Below are positions 40,301-54,200 of a stretch of DNA of 64,000 bases, piece after piece. The stretch is from Theocolax elegans (lineage: Eukaryota > Arthropoda > Insecta > Hymenoptera > Cerocephalidae). Both the position numbers and the translations under genes were made by a program. Below the pieces are notes generated by a model. That model made no database searches, was not told where the DNA came from, and was given only the letters and a program-made list of their open reading frames with translations. Location of the stretch: assembly GCA_026168455.1 (NCBI GenBank), contig CM047425.1:2516001-2580000 (forward strand), read 5' to 3'. The first letter of the stretch is position 1, and each line of letters starts with the position of its first letter.

Positions 40301-43300
40301 AATAAAAAGGAAAAATCGTTTATGGATTGTGTGGATAAATAATAAGCGTAATTCCACGCAAAGAAATAGAAAAGATTTAAAAAAAATGATCAAATATCTA
40401 CCAGATCAATGAATAATGAACGCTACATATTTGTTTAATTAATTAATTGACATTTTCACCGTCAAAGCTTTGAACCATACGTAATATAAATGTGAAATAA
40501 CATTCATATATACTACCTACATCAAATGTAAATTTCGTACATATATAATATACATATACACTAATTAAAATTCTAAAAAAAAATTTCAAATTAAAACCTC
40601 TATGATAATTACAACTCTGTTTTTTTTTCTTCTTCTTCGTTAAAAAGAAGAAAAATCGAAAAAATATGTTATATACCCATCGCACGGGAACTTGATTACC
40701 GATCCTTTCAAAATCCATCTGGTCACGGCAAGAGAGAGAGAGAGAGAGAGAGACGCGCCTCTCGGTTAATTGAATTTAAATGAAAAATCCGTAACGTGGA
40801 ACCATGCGGAGGAAAGTAAAGGAAAAACGATATCGATTCGTGTTATTATACGAAGGAGACTGACTCTAAAAAATAAAACAGAAAGAAGCACCCTATATTT
40901 GGAAATTGTTAGAATCGTTCGCTTTTCCAATCGGTGAATTTCATTACCCTCGAATTTTTAATTATTTTTCCAAAGTTTTTTTTCTTCGTTTACGTTGCAA
41001 ACGAAAAATAAAAACAAAAGTTGTATATTTCGTGTAGAAGTTAATTCCGTTGATGAGAGAGTAAGTAGAAGGGATTTTTAATAAACTTTGGGTTGATATT
41101 AGGACGTGTAACGATGATTTATAATCTACCAGATGGAGTGAGTGTAACAATGGGATTGTAAGATTTAATTTGTTTTATTTTTAACTTTTTGTAATTTATA
41201 TCTTAATATTTTCTATTTACTCGATTTGTTGAAAAAAAGGAAAACAAAAGTAATTTATATATATTTTCGAGAAGGGCGTCGGAGCGAAATTACAAGGATC
41301 TATCATTTGCAACCAAGAAATTGTGTTTAAAAGATTGAGTTAAAAAAATCTAATTGAATTAAAAAAAAAGTAAAAATCTGACAAAATTTGAAATGTATTT
41401 AAAACGTTTTCAATTAAAGGTGCGACATCTCCTTAAGACACATTTATACCATTATTAGACGGTTAAATTTTTTTTTTAATTTCGCTAGTGAAATTCCTGC
41501 TAATTTTTATCAATATCTATTCTCACACTAATTCTATAAAATAATTTATTTGGTCAAGATTGCACGCCTTAAATATTGATTCTAAAAATATATAAAAAAT
41601 CGAATATCAAATGTTTTTATTTTGAAATTTTGCATAGTGATGTATATACAATAATAAAACAAAGAGTATACCGATATCTTAATTCACCACACTTTATTTA
41701 AACGGACGTTTCAAATTACAGGGATCGCAATTACAATACAACATACACAATTTCAAGCCCAAAAATTATACTTGACGTAACGTTTTTTAAGCCAAAAAAT
41801 GGCCAAGTGTTATAAAATACCCAATTAATGGCTAAATTTGAGTTTCATTTAACCTTCAAATGGTAAATTTCTATTAGGGTGTATTTGGTCGGTAATTATT
41901 AATCACAAAAAAGATAAACATCCCAATTAAATAATCAATCTAAAAATCACATACCTCAAACGCCGCCATTCAGAATTTCTTAAAAAATTAATTCCCTCGT
42001 TTATAAAAAATATAATTATTCCATCTCAGTCGATAACGAAAAAAAATATACATTATCGTTCCGTTAATCAGATGGGCTCGGTCACTTGTGGAATTAGCCC
42101 GGCCCACAATCGGAGTTTATACACATTCGCAGCCTAAATCGATGTGTCGAAGGATACAGCTGAATATCGGAGAAATCGCGGTGGCAACTTAGCACTACCG
42201 TATACACACACACACAGACACCATAACCTCGTAATTAGTCGACGGTGAATGTAATCCAAGTCGAATGGAACCTGCACACGCTCAAACCATCGTTATTATT
42301 CGTTGGTGGTTGTTACACGGAGAGAAATATGTTCTATATAGGAAATTGTTGTTTAGAGGTGAATTGTCGGAATATGTAAGAAATGAAGGAGGTAAACAAA
42401 AAATTTAGTATAATTATACGAAACGGAGAATAATAAGATTTTTGTTAAAAAATATTAGACAAGGTGGGTTGAGCAATCGAGTGACATAAATTTTATAGTA
42501 ATTGTCGAAGCCTGTCAATTGGTCAATAAACGTTGTCATTTTTACTAAAATATTTTTCTTCGTGTAGTTCATTGTATTCCTGTATTTATTTTTGTTGTTA
42601 TTATTACTCAATTTTCTGTATATAGAATTATTTTTTTTATTCCGATGATTTACACGTCATGTACTCATATGCAATATTCAAATTATATATAGGGAACTAC
42701 CTTGAATAATCCAAGAATTGTAATTAAAATATGCAACTAAAAATTAGTAAAAATTCATACGCGATGAATAAGCGATATAGAAAAAAATTACGTTGTGAAT
42801 TTTTCGCTGTAATTAATTTAAAATTATATTGTTAAATAGTGAGTTATCGTCAATAATACATTGGTTATAAAAAAAATAAATAAAACATCTTAGTAAATTA
42901 AAATAACAATAATAATAATAATAATAATTTTAAATAATCCTAATAATTTAGTAATATATATAGATAATATTGAGAAGAGAAAATTTTACGATTGTTCAAT
43001 GAACAAATAAATTAAACAGTATTAATTTCTAGGTCAATGTAGTTGTAGACATATATATATTTCTTTTCTCATTCATCTCTCTTTTTTTCCTCTTATTGTT
43101 ATATATCATCGCTAATTATCGCCCGTATATATACATCGTACATTGATAAAAATAAGAAAATCAAGTATAATATTTACACGAAACTTTTCATTACTTTCTC
43201 TATATATTATTGTACGCAGGTAGTCTTATAAAAAGAAATACAAGTTTTTATATAAACTGTGATAAAATTTAGAAATTCGTATAAGGCGTAAATTTATTAT

Positions 43301-45229
43301 TATTTTTGTACATAGGTAAATTAACGATCGTCTTCAGAAAAAAAATAAAAAAACATCTTAGTAAATTAAAATAACAATAATAATAATAATAATAATTTTA
43401 AATAATCCTAATAATTTAGTAATATATATAGATAATATTGAGAAGAGAAAATTTTACGATTGTTCAATGAACAAATAAATTAAACAGTATTAATTTCTAG
43501 GTCAATGTAGTTGTAGACATATATATATTTCTTTTCTCATTCATCTCTCTTTTTTTCCTCTTATTGTTATATATCATCGCTAATTATCGCCCGTATATAT
43601 ACATCGTACATTGATAAAAATAAGAAAATCAAGTATAATATTTACACGAAACTTTTCATTACTTTCTCTATATATTATTGTACGCAGGTAGTCTTATAAA
43701 AAGAAATACAAGTTTTTATATAAACTGTGATAAAATTTAGAAATTCGTATAAGGCGTAAATTTATTATTATTTTTGTACATAGGTAAATTAACGATCGTC
43801 TTCAGAAAAAAAATAAAAAAACATCTTAGTAAATTAAAATAACAATAATAATAATAATTTTAAATAATCCTAATAATTTAGTAATATATATAGATAATAT
43901 TGAGAAGAGAAAATTTTACGATTGTTCAATGAACAAATAAATTAAACAGTATTAATTTCTAGGTCAATGTAGTTGTAGACATATATATATTTCTTTTCTC
44001 ATTCATCTCTCTTTTTTTCCTCTTATTGTTATATATCATCGCTAATTATCGCCCGTATATATACATCGTACATTGATAAAAATAAGAAAATCAAGTATAA
44101 TATTTACACGAAACTTTTCATTACTTTCTCTATATATTATTGTACGCAGGTAGTCTTATAAAAAGAAATACAAGTTTTTATATAAACTGTGATAAAATTT
44201 AGAAATTCGTATAAGGCGTAAATTTATTATTATTTTTGTACATAGGTAAATTAACGATCGTCTTCAGAAAAAAAATAAAAAAACATCTTAGTAAATTAAA
44301 ATAACAATAATAATAATAATTTTAAATAATCCTAATAATTTAGTAATATATATAGATAATATTGAGAAGAGAAAATTTTACGATTGTTCAATGAACAAAT
44401 AAATTAAACAGTATTAATTTCTAGGTCAATGTAGTTGTAGACATATATATATTTCTTTTCTCATTCATCTCTCTTTTTTTCCTCTTATTGTTATATATCA
44501 TCGCTAATTATCGCCCGTATATATACATCGTACATTGATAAAAATAAGAAAATCAAGTATAATATTTACACGAAACTTTTCATTACTTTCTCTATATATT
44601 ATTGTACGCAGGTAGTCTTATAAAAAGAAATACAAGTTTTTATATAAACTGTGATAAAATTTAGAAATTCGTATAAGGCGTAAATTTATTATTATTTTTG
44701 TACATAGGTAAATTAACGATCGTCTTCAGAAAAAAAATAAAAAAACATCTTAGTAAATTAAAATAACAATAATAATAATAATTTTAAATAATCCTAATAA
44801 TTTAGTAATATATATAGATAATATTGAGAAGAGAAAATTTTACGATTGTTCAATGAACAAATAAATTAAACAGTATTAATTTCTAGGTCAATGTAGTTGT
44901 AGACATATATATATTTCTTTTCTCATTCATCTCTCTTTTTTTCCTCTTATTGTTATATATCATCGCTAATTATCGCCCGTATATATACATCGTACATTGA
45001 TAAAAATAAGAAAATCAAGTATAATATTTACACGAAACTTTTCATTACTTTCTCTATATATTATTGTACGCAGGTAGTCTTATAAAAAGAAATACAAGTT
45101 TTTATATAAACTGTGATAAAATTTAGAAATTCGTATAAGGCGTAAATTTATTATTATTTTTGTACATAGGTAAATTAACGATCGTCTTCAGAAAAAAAAT
45201 AAAAAAACATCTTAGTAAATTAAAATAAC

Positions 45230-45280
<51 letters not shown>

Positions 45281-48200
45281 TTTAAATAATCCTAATAATT
45301 TAGTAATATATATAGATAATATTGAGAAGAGAAAATTTTACGATTGTTCAATGAACAAATAAATTAAACAGTATTAATTTCTAGGTCAATGTAGTTGTAG
45401 ACATATATATATTTCTTTTCTCATTCATCTCTCTTTTTTTCCTCTTATTGTTATATATCATCGCTAATTATCGCCCGTATATATACACACACAGACACCA
45501 TAACCTCGTAATTAGTCGACGGTGAATGTAATCCAAGTCGAATGGAACCTGCACACGCTCAAACCATCGTTATTATTCGTTGGTGGTTGTTACACGGAGA
45601 GAAATATGTTCTATATAGGAAATTGTTGTTTAGAGGTGAATTGTCGGAATATGTAAGAAATGAAGGAGGTAAACAAAAAATTTAGTATAATTATACGAAA
45701 CGGAGAATAATAAGATTTTTGTTAAAAAATATTAGACAAGGTGGGTTGAGCAATCGAGTGACATAAATTTTATAGTAATTGTCGAAGCCTGTCAATTGGT
45801 CAATAAACGTTGTCATTTTTACTAAAATATTTTTCTTCGTGTAGTTCATTGTATTCCTGTATTTATTTTTGTTGTTATTATTACTCAATTTTCTGTATAT
45901 AGAATTATTTTTTTTATTCCGATGATTTACACGTCATGTACTCATATGCAATATTCAAATTATATATAGGGAACTACCTTGAATAATCCAAGAATTGTAA
46001 TTAAAATATGCAACTAAAAATTAGTAAAAATTCATACGCGATGAATAAGCGATATAGAAAAAAAATTACGTTGTGAATTTTTCGCTGTAATTAATTTAAA
46101 ATTATATTGTTAAATAGTGAGTTATCGTCAATAATACATTGGTTATAAAAAAAATAAATAAAACATCTTAGTAAATTAAAATAACAATAATAATAATAAT
46201 AATTTTAAATAATCCTAATAATTTAGTAATATATATAGATAATATTGAGAAGAGAAAATTTTACGATTGTTCAATGAACAAATAAATTAAACAGTATTAA
46301 TTTCTAGGTCAATGTAGTTGTAGACATATATATATTTCTTTTCTCATTCATCTCTCTTTTTTTCCTCTTATTGTTATATATCATCGCTAATTATCGCCCG
46401 TATATACATCGTACATTGATAAAAATAAGAAAATCAAGTATAATATTTACACGAAACTTTTCATTACTTTCTCTATATATTATTGTACGCAGGTAGTCTT
46501 ATAAAAAGAAATACAAGTTTTTATATAAACTGTGATAAAATTTAGAAATTCGTATAAGGCGTAAATTTATTATTATTTTTTGTACATAGGTAAATTAACG
46601 ATCGTCTTCAGAAAAAAAATAAAAAAACTTTTACGTAAACTACGGCAAAAGAGGAGAAGTGTCAAACATGTAAATTTGATGGATTTTTTTTTATTTAAGC
46701 AGACTATAATAAACGAATAATCGCGTTGTTTAAAAAATTTTTCTGAATTAATTATTATATCGTACAATATCCCTATACTAGAAATTAAACATTTCGAGGT
46801 TAATCGAAACTATTTTTTTGACCATTTAATGACAATTAATCAATTGCTCGAGCTTACACAAAAAAAAATTTGTATTAAAAATCACAACATATTTTGCAGA
46901 AAAATAACGACAGCTTCCAGTAAAGAAATCACAGACTGACGTACTTAAAAAAATTACTACAGATTATATTACAAATTTACGAAAGTTATAGTAAATATTA
47001 CAAGAATTACAGTAAAATTATGGATTTAAACTTCCCATCGTTATACTCCAACGAAATTAAATAATTCTCAATTTTAAAATTTTGAAAACGATAAAAATCA
47101 ATAAGATGTTATATGTAAAAATTCTTTTTTAATATACTGGATACTGAATAAAGTTCCTTTTCTATTTATTTTTTGTTATGATAACCAAAAGTTTGGTGTG
47201 CAATGTTGGAAACTTCATTATCCCTAAAATTATTAAATTATCCCTAGAGCTTGCAAACCCAATATGCATTTTATTGTAAAGAGTCAAAAAATTTAAATTA
47301 TAAATAATAGTAAAAAAATATGTCATTAGTATTTTTAGATTAATAGAATGATATTAAACCAATTCTATATTAAAAAACAATCATGGTAATAAAATTCTAA
47401 ATTAATTCAGGTCTGAGTGGGTTATAAATTAGTCAGTCATTTTTTTTACTGAAAACTAAATAATTCTTCATTTATGAGTCTGATGTATTTACTAAACACT
47501 ACTGCAATTTTTAATCTAAAATTTTTCTACTTTTTCGGCTAAAAACTCGTTACACAAATTCATCACTTTTTACACTACAAAAAATGTTCGATTTAAAAAA
47601 AATTACTTTGCTCTTACACATAAATATATTTTTTGTACAAAATTTCCTAAATATACCATGCTAAATAATTGTAATAAATATATACAGATATATGCATCTC
47701 CACGTAGGTATCGATTACCTACCTTTTTTTTTTTTCATACATTAAGAAAAAAGTTGTAGTGTAAAAATGACGATACTGTCTAGTAATGATATTACAGACT
47801 GTCAAAATTCAAAAATGATTACTGATTGTTGAAAATTTATCGATCTTCCTGAGTCAAATGAGAAAAGGAAAGGTGAAAAAAACTTTAACACATTCTTTCC
47901 TCTCCAGACTAGGTATAAGATTTTATTGTTAAATAGTTGAGTTATCGTCAATAATACATTGGTTATAAAAAAAATAAATAAAACATCTTAGTAAATAAAA
48001 TAACAATAATAATAATAATAATTTTAAATAATCCTAATAATTTAGTAAATATATATAGATAATATTGAGAAGAGAAATTTTACGATTGTTCAATGAACAA
48101 ATAAATTAAACAGTATAATTTCTAGGTCAATGTAGTTGTAGACATATATATATTTCTTTTCTCATTCATCTCTCTTTTTTTCCTCTTATTGTTATATATC

Positions 48201-51200
48201 ATCGCTAATTATCGCCCGTATATATACATCGTACATTGATAAAATAAGAAAATCAAGTATAATATTTACACGAAACTTTTCATTACTTTCTCTATATATT
48301 ATTGTACGCCGGTAGTCTTATAAAAAGAAATACAAGTTTTTATATAAACTCTGATAAAATTTAGAAATTCGTATAAGGCGTAATTTATTATTATTTTTTT
48401 GTACATAGGTAAATTAACGATCGTCTTCAGAAAAAAAATAAAAAAACTTTTACGTAAACTACGGCAAAAGAGGAGAAGTGTCAAACATGTAAATTTGATG
48501 GATTTTTTTTTATTTAAGCAGACTATAATAAACGAATAATCGCGTTGTTTAAAAAATTTTTCTGAATTAATTATTATATCGTACAATATCCCTATACTAG
48601 AAATTAAACATTTCGAGGTTAATCGAAACTATTTTTTTGACTCATTTAATGACAATTAATCAATTGCTCGAGCTTACACAAAAAAAAATTTGTATTAAAA
48701 ATCACAACATATTTTGCAGAAAAATAACGACAGCTTCCAGTAAAGAAATCACAGACTGACGTACTTAAAAAAATTACTACAGATTATATTACAAATTTAC
48801 GAAAGTTATAGTAAATATTACAAGAATTACAGTAAATTATGGATTTAAACTTCCCATCGTTATACTCCAACGAAATTAAATAATTCTCAATTTTAAAATT
48901 TTGAAAACGATAAAAAATCAATAAGATGTTATATGTAAAAATTCTTTTTAATAAACTGGATACTGAATAAAGTTCCTTTTCTATTTATTTTTTGTTATGA
49001 TAACCAAAAGTTTGGTGTGCAATGTTGGAAACTTCATTATCCCTAAAATTATTAAATTATCCCTAGAGCTTGCAAACCCAATATGCATTTTATTGTAAAG
49101 AGTCAAAAAATTTAAATTATAAAAATAGTAAAAAAATATGTCATTAGTATTTTTAGATTAATAGAATGATATTAAACCAATTCTATATTAAAAAACAATC
49201 ATGGTAATAAAATTCTAAATTAATTCAGGTCTGAGTGGGTTATAAATTAGTCAGTCATTTTTTTGCTGAAAACTATAGTAATTCTTTTCATTTATGAGTC
49301 TGATGTATTTACTAAACACTACTGCAATTTTTAATCTAAAATTTTTCTACTTTTTCGGCTAAAAACTCGTTATACAAATTCATCACTTTTTACACTACAA
49401 AAAATGTTCGATTTAAAAAACAATTACAGTTTGCTCTTACAGATAAATATATATATTTTGTACAAAATTTCCTAAATATACCCATGCTAAATAATTGTAA
49501 TAAATATATACAGATATATGCATCTCCACGTAGGTATCGATTACCTACCTTTTTTTGTTTTTTCATACATTAAGAAAAGAAGTTGTAGTGTAAAAATGAC
49601 GATACTGTCTAGTAATGATATTACAGACTGTCAAAATTCAAAAAATGATTACTGATTGTTGAAAATTTATCGATCTTCCTGAGTCAAATGAGAAAAGGAA
49701 AGGTGAAAAAAAACTTTAACACATTCTTTCCTCTCCAGACTAGGTATAAGATTTTATTTATAAATAAAAGTGTACAACACGGATAAAATTGAAAGAAATG
49801 TATAAGAAAAAAAAGGAATTATAATATACCGTCTAATATAAACACCGTAATTTGTATATAATTTTTTTTTTTTCAAAAAATGATTATTCTGCATGGTAAA
49901 ATTTAGTAAAAGTCTATAAATTACACTACAATTTTTCTAATATTTACCATAACTTCCGTAAATTTTACGGAATATAGTAAATAATTTATCGAATTTGACA
50001 GTATGTTGTAATTTAATTACTAGACAATATTGTCATTTTTACTACAACTTTTTTGTCAGAGTCTATACACATATCTATACAGAGAAAGAAAGAAAGAGAG
50101 AGAGAGGGAAATTTCATCTATGGATATACTAAAGGTTATAAAAAGAAAGAAGGGAAAGAGATAAATATAATTCTCGGTTTTCTAGTTTATATATACTTGA
50201 ACTTTCGAGAGGTAAATTAAAATAATTCATCCATCAGGTATTTTTCTTTCGAAAGACCTGAAAAAGCGCGAAAGAAAGCTCACTTTAATTTAGATTGTGT
50301 ATTTTAGTACGTTCTGGGTTACGTACACACACACATATTACCACGCGGTTGGAGGAAAACTTAATGTTTCATTCACATTCGAAATTAAACGAGATTAATT
50401 TCTTAATTAATCACCCCTTCTTCTTATTCTCTCTTTTTTGGGCTCTATTTTGTATTATACACATACTGAACTAAACTATGAGCATTACATTTCTTGTTGT
50501 ACGTTGTAATCGATCACTTTTAATTTAATCAACATATTATGTGTACATGTATACGCGTGTTCCGTGTGTGTTTTACTTTTTATATAATCGAATACTATAA
50601 ATTATGCAGGGAAGGAAATGGTCTACTTTTATTGAGTTTAAAAACGTAACGAATTGTATATTAAATCGAAATTACACGCGTTAGGATGATTCTTGCAGTT
50701 GATATTTATTAGTTTTCTTTTCGTTTTTTTTCTAATTTAATTGAATTTATCGTTTAGGAAAATTGGTGATTCTGGTAGAAATTGAAATGATTTTACAGAC
50801 TTTTTTTAAATCGGTGGTTAATTATATTTTTTAGGTATGAAGAAGTTATTTTTAATTTATAAATTGTTAAATACCTAACAGTATTTGAATTTATGTAATT
50901 TTTAGAGTGTTTTCGCTATTTTTTTTAATTATGTTTATTCTGCATGGTAAAATTTAGTAAAAGTCTATAAATTACACTACAATTTTTCTAATATTTACCA
51001 TAACTTCCGTAAATTTTACGGAATATAGTAAAATAATTTATCGAATTTTAACAGTACGTTGTAATTTAATTACTAGACAATATTGTCATTTTTACTACAA
51101 CTTTTTTGTCAGAGTCTATACACATATCTATACAGAGAAAGAAAGAAAGAGAGAGAGAGGGAAATTTCATCTATGGATATACTAAAGGTTATAAAAAGAA

Positions 51201-54200
51201 AGAAGGGAAAGAGATAAATAATAATTCTCGGTTTTCTAGTTTATATATACTTGAACTTTCGAGAGGTAAATTAAAAATAATTCATCCATCAGGTATTTTT
51301 CTTTCGAAAGACCTGAAAAAGCGCGAAAGAAAGCTCACTTTAATTTAGATTGTGTATTTTAGTACGTTCTGGGTTACGTACACACACACATATTACCACG
51401 CGGTTGGAGGAAAACTTAATGTTTCATTCACATTCGAAATTAAACTGAGATTAATTTTCTTAATTAATCACCCCTTCTTCTTATTTCTCTCTTTTTTGGG
51501 CTCTATTTTGTATTATACACATACTGAACTAAACTATGAGCATTACATTTCTTGTTGTACGTTGTAATCGATCACTTTTAATTTAATCAACATATTATGT
51601 GTACATGTATACGCGTGTTCCGTGTGTGTTTTACTTTTTATATAATCGAATACTATAAATTATGCAGGGAAGGAAATGGTCTACTTTTATTGAGTTTAAA
51701 AACGTAACGAATTGTATATTAAATCGAAATTACACGCGTTAGGATGATTCTTGCAGTTGATATTTATTAGTTTTCTTTTCGTTTTTTTTCTAATTTAATT
51801 GAATTTATCGTTTAGGAAAATTGGTGATTCTGGTAGAAATTGAAATGATTTTACAGACTTTTTTTTAAATCGGTGGTTAATTATATTTTTTAGGTATGAA
51901 GAAGTTATTTTTAATTTATAAATTGTTAAATACCTAACAGTATTTGAATTTATGTAATTTTTAGAGTGTTTTCGCTATTTTTTTTAATTATGTTTATTAT
52001 ACAAGATTTGTTAATAGAAAAGTTGACTATATTTAGAAAAATATTTGAAAACACGTGTTTTTTAATAAAATTTTAATAAAATTTTTGTAAATATTTCTTT
52101 AAAAAGTTAGTGAACTTTTTGTCAATTTTTACTGAATGTTGTATCCATTGTTACTAAAAGCCCACTAATTTTTACTGAAAGTCCAGTACTTACCTAGAAG
52201 AAATGTAACATTTAAAGGTTTAATAATTTTTTGAAATATAAATTAGCCATTATTTAATTTTAAACTGTACAGTTGCAACCAATAAAACAGTTAATCCTAA
52301 CCTCACAAATAATTAATCGTTAAATACCAACATACAAAAATATTTGAAAAATAAATATATTCAAAATTAACCGACACGGTGGCGGAGTGGCGGAAACGCA
52401 CCTCGGCCGGTCATGAAAGTTAAGCAGCACCGAGCGCGGTTGGCACTTGGATGGGTGACCATTCTCGGGCTTAGCTTAAATGATCGGTTAGGTGTTTTTT
52501 CACATTCCACAACGTGAGCGGGAGGTGTGAGGCATTCGGTTTCGGTGTTAAAGTCTACGCAATGTGACCTTACCACCCAAACAGAATTGTTCTCGAATAC
52601 ACCGCCCTTCTCGGAGGAGGTTTTCCTAAATGGCATTTATCCCAACGGGTTTGGCCACAGGTTTTCCCTCTCTCCACGGGCATAACCCCGGGCAAATGCG
52701 AGAAGATGGGGTAAAGAGGGGGTAAAAATTGGAAATGGAATGAAATGGAATAATAAAGGTGTAGGGGATACGTAAAAACCTGTAAAAAGGTGTACGTGGA
52801 AACTACCAAAATTTTAAAAAAAATTTTAATATATTCAAAATTATATAATTGTTATAGATCTTTATAGGAATAGTACGCGCACAAGTGTGACTGTGTTACA
52901 TCGAATCACCGAGCGTTGAAAAAAAATGTACATACTTTCACTTCATTCGGGCATAATCGGAGAGAATAATTAAAAAGTTAATTAACACGGTTAGTTCCGG
53001 TATACGAGATTATTAATTATCCAAATTTTTTCGCTCGTTTCACAAGGTCGCCTAATTTTCGGCATATACATGTATATATGTATATGTAATTACATCGATT
53101 CACCCAGTGATCTCAATTTTCGATAAACTATTTTTTTTTTATTTTAAATATATACATAAGTTCAGTTACGTAATTGTACTTAGGTATAAATATAGATATT
53201 TCGTTTTGGATATTTATCTTTTTACAAGGATATTTAGCGTTCGTGATTCAGACGAAAATTTTCTAACGCGTTGAGTGACTCAAGATCGTCTTAACTTTGC
53301 GTGCTACATTATTTCAATTTGGTCACTTCGGTTTATTATAAAACATTCCTTTTTTTTCATTTCGTTGATTATTAGCTACGTGTGTATGTAGGTCACTTTT
53401 AATTAACGGGGACAAAATTTTTAAATTTCACGCTCACTCTGTTACATTTTTTTCTGGTTTTAGTATATACGTATACTCATATCGAATGAGAGAATGAAAA
53501 GAGTGATTAATTACGTATACGCACGAGTATTATTTTTATTTTCAATTTTAGTCGCGCACGCAATGTATATACGCGTAGTAGGGTGAGATCGATATTTTAA
53601 TTTTTTTGATGCGTGGTTATTTTTTTTTTAAGACGGGGTGAAGAAGTATTTTGGTTAGTTGAAGTTTTGAAATTACGTTGAAAATGTGTAATCGTAAAAG
53701 TTTGCATGATGTACGGTTTGGAGACGTGGAAGAGCTTTTAATGTTTTTGGTTGTTAAGAACAAATTGTTAGAAATTGTTAAATATCAATGTAAAGGTCGA
53801 CGACACATTTTTTTGACGATCTCTTCAAAATTCTTGATGTTTCGTACATGACGGATCAAAATTATAGGGATCTACATTTATCAAGACAAAATTATGTTTA
53901 AAATATTGAATTAACAATTCGAAAAATTCGTAAGATGATATTGCACTAATTGTTAAGGATTTGTTATTAATAGCTAATACCGAATTCATTAAGATTTCTG
54001 AAGAATTAAAATGGCTGTCAAACCTCCTTCATTTATATTTCGTATTGGAAATGAGTATAGAAATCAATTGTATAATATTTAAAATTCCATAAATTTTTTT
54101 TTTAAATAAATCATACAAATTATTCTACATACGAATATTGATAACCGTTGGGTTATTTTTCACATCGTCAGGGCATCGCTAGGGCACGCACACAGGGTGA

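Noticed and set aside
42886..45487. Possible CRISPR-like array
   Set aside because: Units are 462-468 bp contiguous repeats with no short repeat/unique spacer pattern, and the setting is a eukaryotic intron.
52370..52480. Genuine 5S rRNA gene
   Set aside because: Only part of the 5S sequence is present, it is mutated and fused to an unrelated body, and it has target-site duplications.
52367..52809. Minus-strand frames of 79-89 codons
   Set aside because: They lie within the 5S-derived SINE and arise from its higher GC content.
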